A stretch of 34,407 bases of DNA from Massilia sp. UBA2604 (lineage in GTDB: Bacteria; Pseudomonadota; Gammaproteobacteria; Burkholderiales; Burkholderiaceae_D), in NCBI GenBank assembly GCA_002339265.1, contig DDKG01000002.1:17566-51972 (forward strand). Direction: 5' to 3'. The notes beneath the pieces were generated by a model. The model saw only the letters and a list, made by a program, of their open reading frames with translations. It was not told the DNA's origin and did not search any database. Positions 16,701-24,693 of this stretch are shown here, one piece after another. Each line of letters starts with the position of its first letter. The stretch's first letter is position 1. Both the position numbers and the translations under genes were made by a program.

Positions 16701-17945
16701 TTACGTAGCCAGCGCGCGCAGCAGCAAGCCGGTGATGTAGGCGCAATAGGTGCCGAGCGCATAGCCGAGCACTGCCAGCAGCACCCCGACCGGGGCCAGG
16801 GCCGGGTGGAAGGCCGTGGCCACGACCGGCGCCGAGGCGGCGCCGCCGATATTGGCCTGCGAGCCGACCGCCATGAAGAACAGCGGCGCCCGGATCAGCT
16901 TCGCCACCAGCAGCATCAGGCCGCCATGCACGGCGATCCAGATCAGGCCCAGCAGGAACAGCCACGGGCGGTCGAGCAGCGCGTTCAGGTCCATGTGCAT
17001 GCCGATGGTCGCCACCAGGATGTACAGCATGGCCGAGCCGATGGTCGAGGCCCCAGCGCCTTCCAGTTTGCGCGCCCGCGTGAAGCTCAGGATCAGGCCG
17101 ATGGTGGTGGCGTACACCACGATCCAGAAGAAGCTCGAGGTCAGGCTGTAGTCCTGCAGGCGCCATTCGGCCGGCAGGCTCGAGATCCATGCGACGGTCG
17201 GGCCGGTCAGCGCATGCGACAGGCCGGTCGCGCCCAGGCCCACGGCCAGCACCACCATCACGTCGGTCAGAGTCGGGATGCGCGCGTGTTCGGCCTGGTA
17301 GCGCTCGATGCGGTCCTTGAGCGCATTGATGGCGGAGACGTCGGCGCCGGTCCAGCGGTCGAAGGCCTGGGCCCGGCTGGCCAGGAACAGCAGCACCGCC
17401 ATCCAGACGTTGGCGACCAGCACATCGACCGCGACGAACTGGCCGAACAGGGTGGCCTCGACCTCGAACACTTCCTTCATCGCCGCCTGGTTGGCGCCGC
17501 CGCCGATCCAGGAGCCGGCCACCGTCGTCATGCCGCGCCAGGTTTCGCCGGACACGGTCTCGGGGTGGATGAAGCCCATCGCCGTGAAGGACACGATGGC
17601 GCCAAGCATCACGCCCACGGTACCGGTCAGGAACATGATGACGGCCTTGGGACCGAGGCGCAACACGGCGCCGAAGTCGATCGCCACGCACAGCAGCACC
17701 AGCGCGGTCGGCAGCAGGTAGTCGCGCGCCATCGGGTACAGGCGGGACGCATTGCCGTCGACGATGCCGGCGGTATTGAGCAGGGCCGGGATCAGGTAGC
17801 ACAGCAGCAGGGCCGGCACATAAGTGTAGAACTTGCTCCAGGGGCCGGATTTTTGGGAAGAGGTCCAGAAGACGGCGCCGAGGATGACGGCCAGCATGCC
17901 GAGCACGACGGCATCGTTGGTGACTAGCGGAGAGACAGATTGCAT
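16701..17945 (-). CDS. DUF819 family integral membrane protein
   Basis: The 414-residue protein has about ten or more hydrophobic helices and matches the DUF819 (YjcL-like) family, with the conserved GSWIGGGANQAAMKEVF segment and a second internal half containing GSQANIGGAASAPVVATAF. The two similar glycine-rich loops suggest an inverted-repeat transporter fold like that of sodium-dependent carriers, but no substrate is established. The start was placed at the ATG giving MQSVSPLVTND, directly before the first helix; an upstream in-frame start would add a basic, proline-rich extension. An FNR-like box lies 70-85 bases upstream, so it may be controlled by oxygen. Confidence 0.85.
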   Translation of the reverse strand: MQSVSPLVTNDAVVLGMLAVILGAVFWTSSQKSGPWSKFYTYVPALLLCYLIPALLNTAGIVDGNASRLYPMARDYLLPTALVLLCVAIDFGAVLRLGPKAVIMFLTGTVGVMLGAIVSFTAMGFIHPETVSGETWRGMTTVAGSWIGGGANQAAMKEVFEVEATLFGQFVAVDVLVANVWMAVLLFLASRAQAFDRWTGADVSAINALKDRIERYQAEHARIPTLTDVMVVLAVGLGATGLSHALTGPTVAWISSLPAEWRLQDYSLTSSFFWIVVYATTIGLILSFTRARKLEGAGASTIGSAMLYILVATIGMHMDLNALLDRPWLFLLGLIWIAVHGGLMLLVAKLIRAPLFFMAVGSQANIGGAASAPVVATAFHPALAPVGVLLAVLGYALGTYCAYITGLLLRALAT

Positions 17946-18015
17946 CGTGGGTCCAGGTAGGGAGTGGATCGGTCGTCCCGCCGTCGCGGCTGGACGCGGC
18001 AATTCTACATATTAA

Positions 18016-18029
18016 TTGATCAAAATCAT
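18016..18029 (-). promoter_or_regulatory. FNR/ANR-type box upstream of the DUF819 gene
   Basis: TTGATCAAAATCAT matches the FNR consensus TTGAT-N4-ATCAA at nine of ten fixed positions. It lies 71-84 bases before the DUF819 start and about 130 bases before the divergent DUF2945 gene, so either could be the target. Confidence 0.45.
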
Positions 18030-18161
18030 GTACTTACGGCAAGCATCGCAGCAAGTGGAATGGGCGCGTCCCGCTGTCGCCGGTTTGTCCCGCTGACGTG
18101 GCGTGCGGCGCCCTGATGTATGGTGAAATGCGTCTTCATCCAGTCACTTCGGAGGTGCGGC

Positions 18162-18371
18162 ATGACACAGGCATTCAAGGCGGGCGACAAGGTGCAATGG
18201 AAGTCGTCGCAGGGCACGGTCACGGGCAAGGTCAAGAAGAAGCTGACTTCACCGACCGACATCAAGGGCCACCACGTGGCGGCGTCGAAGGACAACCCGG
18301 AATACCTGGTGGCCAGCGACAAGACCGGGGCCGAGGCGGCCCATAAGCCGGAGTCGCTCAAGAAGTCGTGA
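18162..18371 (+). CDS. DUF2945 (hypervirulence-associated TUDOR-domain) small protein
   Basis: The 69-residue product matches the DUF2945/HVA1 family over its full length: FKAGDKVQWKSSQG, the basic GKVKKKLTSPTDIKGH stretch, then ASKDNPEYLVASDKTG and the terminal AAHKPESLKK. The fold is a small beta-barrel like a TUDOR domain; the exact role is not known. GGAGGTG lies 4 bases before the ATG, which rules against the longer upstream start. It stands alone between a divergent DUF819 gene and the two-component genes. Confidence 0.88.
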   Translation: MTQAFKAGDKVQWKSSQGTVTGKVKKKLTSPTDIKGHHVAASKDNPEYLVASDKTGAEAAHKPESLKKS

Positions 18372-18381
18372 TGGACTGCGC

Positions 18382-18398
18382 TTAAGATTCGCTTCACC
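18382..18398 (+). promoter_or_regulatory. PmrA/QseB-like binding site (one perfect, one degenerate half) before the response regulator gene
   Basis: CTTAAG, five bases ATTCG, then CTTCAC: the first half fits the PmrA-type half-site HTTAAK and the second fits in part at the exact 5-base spacing. It is 83 bases upstream of the regulator ATG, almost the same distance as the better site before the YgiW-like gene. Confidence 0.4.
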
Positions 18399-18481
18399 TT
18401 CGCGCGGCATGCTCGGCGGCGAGCGCGGACGTTTCGTCCAATCTACGCCATACTGGCGTTTCCTCGTTGCCGGAATCTTGC

Positions 18482-19147
18482 ATGCGCATCCTGTTGGTCG
18501 AAGACGATACCTCTCTTGGCGAAACCATCCAGGCCTGGCTGCGCCTGGACGGGCACGCGGTGGACTGGGTCCAGCGCGGCGACTCGGCCGACACCGCCCT
18601 CAAGACCCACCATTACGATTGCGTGCTGCTCGACCGCGGCTTGCCCGGCCTGACGGGCGACGCATTGCTGGCGCAGTTGCGCAAGGCCGGCAACAGCGTG
18701 CCGGTGATCCTGATCACCGCCTTCAATGCACTGGCCGACCGGGTCGAGGGGCTGGACCTGGGCGCCGACGACTACCTGGTCAAGCCCTTCGAGCTCGAAG
18801 AGATGTCGGCCCGCATCCGGGCCGCCGTGCGGCGCGGCGCCAACCAGGTCAGCAATGAGCTGCGCCATGCCGGCATCGCCCTGAACCTCGACACCAAGCA
18901 GGCCACGCTGGACGGCCAGCCGGTGGCGCTGACCGCGCGCGAGTACAACGTGCTGTATGCGCTGTTATTAAGGAAGAACAGCATCGTTACCCGCGCCCAG
19001 ATCGAGGAAACCCTGTACGGCTGGGGCGACGAAGTAGAAAGCAATGCGATCGAGGTCTATATCCACAACCTGCGCAAGAAGTTCGGCGGCGACGCCATCG
19101 TCACCGTGCGCGGCCTGGGCTATCGGCTGAAGACCGATGGCGAATAA
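18482..19147 (+). CDS. OmpR/PhoB-family response regulator, QseB/PmrA-like
   Basis: The 221-residue protein has a receiver domain (1-118) with the acidic pair E7-D8-D9, the phospho-acceptor D51 in CVLLDRGLPG, T79 and K101 in YLVKPFE. It is followed by a winged helix-turn-helix (about 125-218) with LTAREYNVLYALL and the recognition segment SNAIEVYIHNLRKKF, ending in VRGLGYRL. The gene overlaps the kinase gene by 11 bases, which indicates a coupled pair. The nearby YgiW-like gene mirrors the E. coli ygiW-qseB-qseC neighbourhood, and PmrA-type sites occur before this gene and the YgiW-like gene, so autoregulation is likely. The assignment to the Qse/Pmr branch rests on context and site type. Confidence 0.93.
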   Translation: MRILLVEDDTSLGETIQAWLRLDGHAVDWVQRGDSADTALKTHHYDCVLLDRGLPGLTGDALLAQLRKAGNSVPVILITAFNALADRVEGLDLGADDYLVKPFELEEMSARIRAAVRRGANQVSNELRHAGIALNLDTKQATLDGQPVALTAREYNVLYALLLRKNSIVTRAQIEETLYGWGDEVESNAIEVYIHNLRKKFGGDAIVTVRGLGYRLKTDGE

Positions 19148-20516
19148 AGCCCTGGACAAGGACGCGCCATGGTCGCTGCGGCGGCGCCTGCTGGCCGTCA
19201 TCATCGCCGCCAGCACCGTGCTGTGGCTCGCCAGCCTGGGCATCGTCACCGTGATCGCCTGGCAGGAAACCAACGAGGTGTTCGACGACGCGCTGGAAGA
19301 GTCGGGCTATATGATCATGGCCGCCACCACCGACTGGAACGAGCGTGGCCTGCTGCCGCAGGGAGGCGCGGACGGCGCGCATGGCGGCAAGGTCGACATG
19401 CAGTACCAGATCGTGGTCGACGGGCGAGTGATCCAGCGCACCGGCGATGCGCCGCTGCGGCCCTTCGTGTCCAACTTCGACGACGATCACGGCTTCGCCG
19501 AAGCGCAGGCGAACGGCGAGCGCTGGCGCGTGTTCGTGGTGCGCGACGAGAAGCGCAACTTCGAGGTGCAGGTCGGCCAGCAGGTCGATAAACGGTATGA
19601 CATCCTGGAAGAACTGGCCGATTCGCTGTGGCTGCCCGTGCTGGGCTTTTTGCTGTTGCTGGCGCTGGTGTGCTGGATCCTGACCGGCCGCGTACTGAAA
19701 CCCCTGCGCCGCACCGCGTCCAGCATCGCCGCCAAGACGCCCAGCGACCTGACCCAAGTCCCGACCGCCGGCCAGGCGCGCGAGGTGCTGCCGATCGTGC
19801 AGGCGCTCAACGGCGTGCTCGGACGGCTGGATGCGGCCCTGCAGGCCGAGCGCCGCTTCACCGCCGACGCCGCCCATGAACTGCGCACGCCGCTCGCTGG
19901 CCTGCATATGCACGTGCAGCTGCTGCAGCGCCAGCATCCCGAGCTGGCGGCGCCATTTCACAAGCTGCGGCAGGACATCGCGCGCCTGACGGCGCTGGTC
20001 GACAGCCTGCTCACGCTGGCGCGCCTGGATCCGCTGGCGCGCGAGCAGCTGGTGCGCCAGCCGGTGGCGCTGGCGCCGCTGTTCGAGCGCGTGGCCGCCA
20101 TGCATGCGCAAGAGTCGGCGGCGCGCGGCATCGCGCTGTCCTCGCGCTGCGACGTGCAGGAGGTGCAGGCCGATCCGCAGATGCTCGAGATCGTGCTGCG
20201 CAACCTGGTCGACAATGCGCTGCGCTACTGCCCGGACGGCAGCCGGATCGAGATCGCGGCCGTGCACCACGCCGGCCACGCGCGCATCGCGGTGCGCGAC
20301 GATGGCCCCGGCGTCGATGCAGAGAGCCGCCAGCGCCTGACCGAGCGCTTCTTCCGCGTGCTGGGGCAGGGGCAGCAGGGGAGCGGACTCGGACTGTCGA
20401 TCGTCAAGCGCATCGCCGATCTGCATGGCATCGCGCTGGCGTTCGGGTCCGGGATCGATGGCCGCGGCCTGGGGGTGACGCTCGATCTGCCACCCGCCAC
20501 CAGTACCCACCAGTAA
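19137..20516 (+). CDS. Sensor histidine kinase, QseC/TctE-like
   Basis: The 459-residue membrane kinase has TM1 (about 17-41), a periplasmic domain (about 42-163), TM2 (about 164-184), a short HAMP-like region, the dimerisation/phospho-acceptor motif AAHELRTPLAGL with H247, and a catalytic ATP-binding domain with N-box DNALRYCPDG, G1 DDGPGV, and G2 GSGLGLSIVKRI. All motifs needed for kinase activity are intact. It would phosphorylate the overlapping response regulator. The periplasmic part has several acidic residues (SNFDDDHGF), which could bind cations, as proposed for PmrB/QseC-type sensors; this is speculative. No ribosome site is needed beyond coupling to the upstream gene. Confidence 0.93.
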   Translation: MANKALDKDAPWSLRRRLLAVIIAASTVLWLASLGIVTVIAWQETNEVFDDALEESGYMIMAATTDWNERGLLPQGGADGAHGGKVDMQYQIVVDGRVIQRTGDAPLRPFVSNFDDDHGFAEAQANGERWRVFVVRDEKRNFEVQVGQQVDKRYDILEELADSLWLPVLGFLLLLALVCWILTGRVLKPLRRTASSIAAKTPSDLTQVPTAGQAREVLPIVQALNGVLGRLDAALQAERRFTADAAHELRTPLAGLHMHVQLLQRQHPELAAPFHKLRQDIARLTALVDSLLTLARLDPLAREQLVRQPVALAPLFERVAAMHAQESAARGIALSSRCDVQEVQADPQMLEIVLRNLVDNALRYCPDGSRIEIAAVHHAGHARIAVRDDGPGVDAESRQRLTERFFRVLGQGQQGSGLGLSIVKRIADLHGIALAFGSGIDGRGLGVTLDLPPATSTHQ

Positions 20517-20578
20517 GTCATGTAATTTGGGTAAGGGTTTGTTCTTGTATTAAGCCAACTCAGCACTATGTGCTGGGC

Positions 20579-20797
20579 ATGCTGAAACAGAAACTGAACT
20601 GGAAGCGGCCCCTGTTTTACGTTCTTCTGCCGATCTTTTTCGTGATGGCTTTCCTGGGCTTTCCTCTACCCGTTGCGCCGCCGCCGGCCACCAAGCCGGC
20701 GCAGGAGCAGGCCGTCGTCGTGAAAAAGAAGAAGAAACGCATTGGCTTGCTGGTGGTTGACGAGGACGCTCGCGACAACCGCTCTGGTGAAGATTGA
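20579..20797 (+). CDS. Small hypothetical single-TM protein
   Basis: No family is recognised. The 72-residue ORF (a GTG three codons upstream would make it 75) has a basic start MLKQKLNWKRP, one strong hydrophobic helix (about 12-32, FYVLLPIFFVMAFLGF), a proline-rich linker and a lysine cluster VVKKKKKR before an acidic tail. The composition suits a membrane protein with a cytosolic or periplasmic basic patch. There is no good ribosome site, so it may be a chance ORF. It lies 62 bases after the kinase gene and just before a PmrA-type box. Confidence 0.45.
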   Translation: MLKQKLNWKRPLFYVLLPIFFVMAFLGFPLPVAPPPATKPAQEQAVVVKKKKKRIGLLVVDEDARDNRSGED

Positions 20798-20810
20798 CGC
20801 CTTCAGGTTT

Positions 20811-20827
20811 CTTAAGATCGGTTTAAT
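20811..20827 (+). promoter_or_regulatory. PmrA/QseB-type box over the -35 region of the YgiW-like gene
   Basis: CTTAAG-ATCGG-TTTAAT fits the PmrA direct-repeat consensus HTTAAK-N5-HTTAAK at every position. TGTAAT (20838-20843) is a good -10 element placed so that the box covers the -35 position, as in promoters activated by OmpR/PhoB-type regulators. The likely regulator is encoded about 2 kb upstream. Confidence 0.65.
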
Positions 20828-20903
20828 GTCCGGCCGTTGTAATGCGCCTGTGCCTGCCAACAAGCGCAGGCAAATCCCAACAGACCAAGACAAAGGACCG
20901 ACC

Positions 20904-21317
20904 ATGAAACGCATTTTCCAGATCTCCTGCATCGCCGCACTGCTTGCCGGTTCGGCTGCTGCCGTCGCACAGAATATCGCCGATGCGCCGCCCGGCGCGG
21001 CGGTCGACGTCAAACCGGTCTCGGGCTATACCGGCCCATCCGGCGCCCCGCTGATGACGGCAAAAGATCTGCAGGCCAAGGGCAAGGACGACCAGTACGT
21101 GCGCCTGAAGGGCAAGCTGACCAGCCACAAGGGCGACGAGGACTACGAGTTTACCGACGCCAGCGGCAAGATCACCGTCGAGATCGATGCCGACCGCTTC
21201 CCGCAGGGCGTGAAGGTGGATCACAACACCCTGGTCGAGCTGACCGGCGAGTTCGACAAGGAGATGTTCGGCGAGTCGAAGCTGGACGTCGAGCAGATCA
21301 AGGTCGTGAGCAACTAA
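20904..21317 (+). CDS. YgiW/YdeI-family periplasmic OB-fold (BOF) stress protein
   Basis: The 137-residue product has a Sec signal peptide (hydrophobic run ending AVAQN, cleavage near residue 23) and a mature BOF domain: MTAKDLQAKGKDDQYVRLKG, then YEFTDASGKITVEIDADRF and NTLVELTGEFDKEM. The family includes YgiW, YdeI and VisP, which are linked to stress tolerance and signalling in enterobacteria. In E. coli ygiW lies next to qseBC; here a similar two-component pair lies directly upstream. AAAGGA precedes the ATG and a PmrA-type box lies 77 bases upstream. The final codons and stop are duplicated in tandem, leaving a second in-frame stop downstream. Confidence 0.9.
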   Translation: MKRIFQISCIAALLAGSAAAVAQNIADAPPGAAVDVKPVSGYTGPSGAPLMTAKDLQAKGKDDQYVRLKGKLTSHKGDEDYEFTDASGKITVEIDADRFPQGVKVDHNTLVELTGEFDKEMFGESKLDVEQIKVVSN

Positions 21318-21344
21318 GTGAGCAACTAAGCAGCGCGATGGCGG

Positions 21345-21391
21345 GCATGGGCGATAATGGCGGCTTGATCCTGACGCCGTATCGCCCATGC
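21345..21391 (+). promoter_or_regulatory. Perfect 12-bp inverted repeat that includes the SNF2 start codon
   Basis: GCATGGGCGATA (21345-21356) and TATCGCCCATGC (21380-21391) are exact inverted arms; GGCG/CGCC (21359-21362, 21375-21378) extend the potential stem inside. The distal arm contains the ATG of the SNF2 gene. GATAAT at 21353-21358 could be a -10 element, in which case the repeat acts as a DNA operator and not as an RNA hairpin. Confidence 0.6.
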
Positions 21392-24300
21392 ACTTCGACC
21401 ACGCCAACCTGACGTCCAACTTCGATTCCGGTACCTTGCAGCGCGGACAGGATTACGCGCGCAAGGGCAAGGTGCAGACAACGCACTGGGACGACGGCAA
21501 GCTCATCGGCGAGGTCGAGGGAAGCGGCGGCGAGCGCTACCGCCAGACCATCCGCTTCGCCTCCGACCGTGGCGGCCTCGGTATCCGGGGCAGTTGCAGC
21601 TGCCCCGTGAGCTACAACTGCAAGCACGTGGTGGGCGTGTTGATGACGGCCCTTGCCGCGGTGCCAGCGTCCAGGTCGCCGCAAGCCGTTGCAGCGCAGT
21701 CCGAGCGCTGGCTGCAGCAATTGTCGGCGCTACCGGCAGTGGTGGACGCATCGTCAGCCGATGGCGCCAAGCCGGACCTGGTATGGGTGTTGACGCCCGA
21801 GCCCGCCACCGGTGCGCCGCGGCTGCATGTGCGGCAAGCCCGGTGGCGCAAGAACGGCGATATTTCCAGCACCCTCCCGATCAACGACATCCATGGCCTG
21901 ATTGCCGCATCGGCAGCGACGACGCCTGCCGACGAAGAATGGCTACGGCTATTCATTGCGCTGAAGGCGGGCCCGATGGTCGCCATGGGCGGCATGCCGT
22001 CCGGCCGCATCGGCGCGCGCCTGCTGCATGGAGTGTGCGCCGCAGGAAAGCTGTACATCGCCCCGTCCGACGAAGACATGCGCTATGGCAGGATAGTTGT
22101 CCTCAGGCCGGGGCCGCGGCGCCAGGCCAGCCTGTGCTGGCGGGCCGAAGAGCAGTTCGGCGATACCGTCATGCTGGGCTGGCGGTTCGACGATGCCGGC
22201 GCGCCCGAGGCGGTGTTGCCGACCGATCCGCCGTGCTATCTCGAGGGCGACGTGCTGGGCGAACTGCTGCTGCCGCCATCGTTGGAGAAGTTTCCGCTGG
22301 CGCCGCTGATGAACGTGCTGGCCGGGGCGCCGACGCTGCATCCCGAGCAACGCGCGGACATGGCGCTGCGTCTGGCCGAGCTTGGGCTGGACAGCGTCGT
22401 GCCGCTGCCGCAGGCCGTCGAAACCCGGCGCCGTAGCGATATCGTGCCTGTCCCGTGCTTGCTGCTCGACAGCATCGAGACGGGCTGGGGCCGCAATGAG
22501 GTGTGGCACGATTATGCGCTGCTCTCCTTCGAGTATGACGGCTACAGCACCGAGGATCTGGACGAACCGGTGCTGCGCACCATGCAGGATGGCGCTGTCG
22601 TGCTCATCGAGCGCGATGCAGCCGCCGAAGCCGCGGCCGCTACCCTGTTGGCCGACCTCGGCTTCCGCCCGCCGTCGGACGATTTTCCATTGCAAGAGTT
22701 GTCCGACGCACTGCAGCTACCCGACCAGGCCGCCTGGGTTGCGTTCGCGCGGCGCGATATCCCGCGCCTGTGCGCCGCCGGCTGGCAGATCGAGACGGAC
22801 GAGGACTACCGCTACGACCTTGCCGAAGTCGACGACTGGTACGCCGAACTCGACGAGGAAGGCGAGGGCGGCAACGCCTGGTTCTCGCTCGAGCTCGGCG
22901 TCGTCGTCGCGGGCGAACGCCACGCGCTGTTGCCGCTGCTGGTGCAGATGGTGCGCGCCGCGCCGCGCGAGTTCTCCGCGCCGGCGCTGGCCGCGCGCGG
23001 CGACGAGGACGCGCTGGTCGTCGAGCTGCCGAACTTCGAGCGCGTCGCGCTGCCATGGGGCCGCGTCAAGCCGATCCTGTCCACCTTGGGCGAATTGTAT
23101 TTCGGCGAGCGCCTGGGCAATTGGGTGCGCCTGCCGGCCATGGACGCCGCGCGTCTGGCAGAGCTGGAACGCGCCGCGCGGCTGCGCTGGATCGGCGGCG
23201 AGCGCCTGCGCGAGCTGGGCCGCAAGCTCGACAGCTTCGGCGGCATCCAGCCGGTCGCGCCGCCGGCGGGATTGCAGGCTTCCCTGCGGCCCTACCAGCT
23301 GGGCGGCCTGGCCTGGCTGCAGTTCCTGCGCGAATACGGTTTCGGCGGCATCCTGGCCGACGACATGGGACTCGGCAAAACCGTCCAGACCCTGGCCCAC
23401 ATCCTGCTCGAGAAAGAGGCCGGTCGCCTCGATGCGCCGGCGCTGGTGGTGGCGCCGACCAGCCTGATGCCGAACTGGCAGGCCGAAGCCGCGCGCTTCG
23501 CGCCCGGCCTGCGGGTGCTGCTCCTTCACGGCAAGGAGCGCGCCGCGCAATTCGACGCGATCGGCGACCACGACCTGGTGCTGACGACTTATGCCTTGCT
23601 GGGCCGCGACGAAGAAGCGTTGCGCAAACACCGCTACCATTTGCTGATCCTGGACGAGGCGCAGTACATCAAGAACAGCCGCACCAAGGCGGCGCAGACC
23701 GCGCGCCTGCTCGATGCCCGCCATCGCCTGTGCCTGACCGGCACGCCGGTACAGAACCACCTGGGCGAACTGTGGTCGCAGTTCAACTTCCTGATGCCTG
23801 GCCTGCTGGGCGACGAAAAAACCTTCAAGGCGTATTACCGCAGGCCGATCGAGCAGGAGGGCGACGCCCAGCGCAAGGACTTCCTGGCGCGGCGCGTGAA
23901 GCCCTTCATGCTGCGCCGGACCAAGGACAAGGTGGCGACCGAGCTGCCGCCCAAGACCGAGATCGTGCTGCCGGTCGAGCTGGGCAGCGCCCAGCGCGAT
24001 CTGTACGAGACGGTGCGGGTGGCGATGGACCGCAAGGTGCGGGCCGAGATCGACCGCAAGGGCCTGGCGCGCAGCCACATCGTGATCCTCGAGGCCTTGC
24101 TCAAGCTGCGCCAGGTGTGCTGCGATCCGCGCCTGGTCGAAGCATCGAGCGCGACCGGCTCGGCCAAGCTCGATACCTTGATGGAGTTGCTCGACACCTT
24201 GAGCAGCGAGGGCCGCAAGGTGCTGGTGTTCTCGCAGTTCACCAGCATGCTGGCGCTGATCGGTGCGCAATTGCGCGAGCGCGGCACCGATTTCGTCGAG

Positions 24301-24693
24301 CTCACCGGCAGCACGCTCGACCGCGCCGCGCCGGTGGCCGCCTTCCAGCAGGGACAGGTCGGGGTATTCCTGATCAGCCTGAAGGCCGGCGGGGTCGGGC
24401 TGAATCTGACGGCGGCCGACACGGTCATCCACTACGATCCGTGGTGGAATCCGGCCAGCGAAAACCAGGCCACCGACCGCGCCTGGCGCATCGGCCAGCA
24501 GCAGCCGGTCTTCGTCTACAAGCTGATCGCGCGCGGCACGCTGGAAGAAAAAATCCAGGAACTGCAGCGGCGCAAGGGAGAATTGGCGAATGCGGTGCTG
24601 GTCAACGAGGAAGAAACCGAGCTGGCGCCGGGACTGCAGGCGGACGACCTGCGCGCCATCTTCTCGCTGGCGCCGCCGGCCAAGGACGCATGA
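21388..24693 (+). CDS. SNF2-family DNA translocase/helicase with N-terminal SWIM zinc finger
   Basis: The 1101-residue protein begins with a SWIM zinc finger (C70-x-C72-x5-C78-x-H80). A long middle region without a clear family follows. The SNF2 ATPase starts at about 630: motif I DDMGLGKT (K664), motif II DEAQ (756-759), motif III LTGTPVQNHLGELWSQFNFL, and the second RecA-like lobe with VFSQFTSMLALI, LKAGGVGLNLT and DRAWRIGQ. All motifs look intact, so it should be an ATP-driven DNA translocase of the bacterial SWIM-SNF2 (HepA/RapA-related) type; its cellular role is unknown. No Shine-Dalgarno site is visible and the start codon lies in an inverted repeat. It ends back to back with a convergent gene. 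Confidence 0.92.
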   Translation: MHFDHANLTSNFDSGTLQRGQDYARKGKVQTTHWDDGKLIGEVEGSGGERYRQTIRFASDRGGLGIRGSCSCPVSYNCKHVVGVLMTALAAVPASRSPQAVAAQSERWLQQLSALPAVVDASSADGAKPDLVWVLTPEPATGAPRLHVRQARWRKNGDISSTLPINDIHGLIAASAATTPADEEWLRLFIALKAGPMVAMGGMPSGRIGARLLHGVCAAGKLYIAPSDEDMRYGRIVVLRPGPRRQASLCWRAEEQFGDTVMLGWRFDDAGAPEAVLPTDPPCYLEGDVLGELLLPPSLEKFPLAPLMNVLAGAPTLHPEQRADMALRLAELGLDSVVPLPQAVETRRRSDIVPVPCLLLDSIETGWGRNEVWHDYALLSFEYDGYSTEDLDEPVLRTMQDGAVVLIERDAAAEAAAATLLADLGFRPPSDDFPLQELSDALQLPDQAAWVAFARRDIPRLCAAGWQIETDEDYRYDLAEVDDWYAELDEEGEGGNAWFSLELGVVVAGERHALLPLLVQMVRAAPREFSAPALAARGDEDALVVELPNFERVALPWGRVKPILSTLGELYFGERLGNWVRLPAMDAARLAELERAARLRWIGGERLRELGRKLDSFGGIQPVAPPAGLQASLRPYQLGGLAWLQFLREYGFGGILADDMGLGKTVQTLAHILLEKEAGRLDAPALVVAPTSLMPNWQAEAARFAPGLRVLLLHGKERAAQFDAIGDHDLVLTTYALLGRDEEALRKHRYHLLILDEAQYIKNSRTKAAQTARLLDARHRLCLTGTPVQNHLGELWSQFNFLMPGLLGDEKTFKAYYRRPIEQEGDAQRKDFLARRVKPFMLRRTKDKVATELPPKTEIVLPVELGSAQRDLYETVRVAMDRKVRAEIDRKGLARSHIVILEALLKLRQVCCDPRLVEASSATGSAKLDTLMELLDTLSSEGRKVLVFSQFTSMLALIGAQLRERGTDFVELTGSTLDRAAPVAAFQQGQVGVFLISLKAGGVGLNLTAADTVIHYDPWWNPASENQATDRAWRIGQQQPVFVYKLIARGTLEEKIQELQRRKGELANAVLVNEEETELAPGLQADDLRAIFSLAPPAKDA

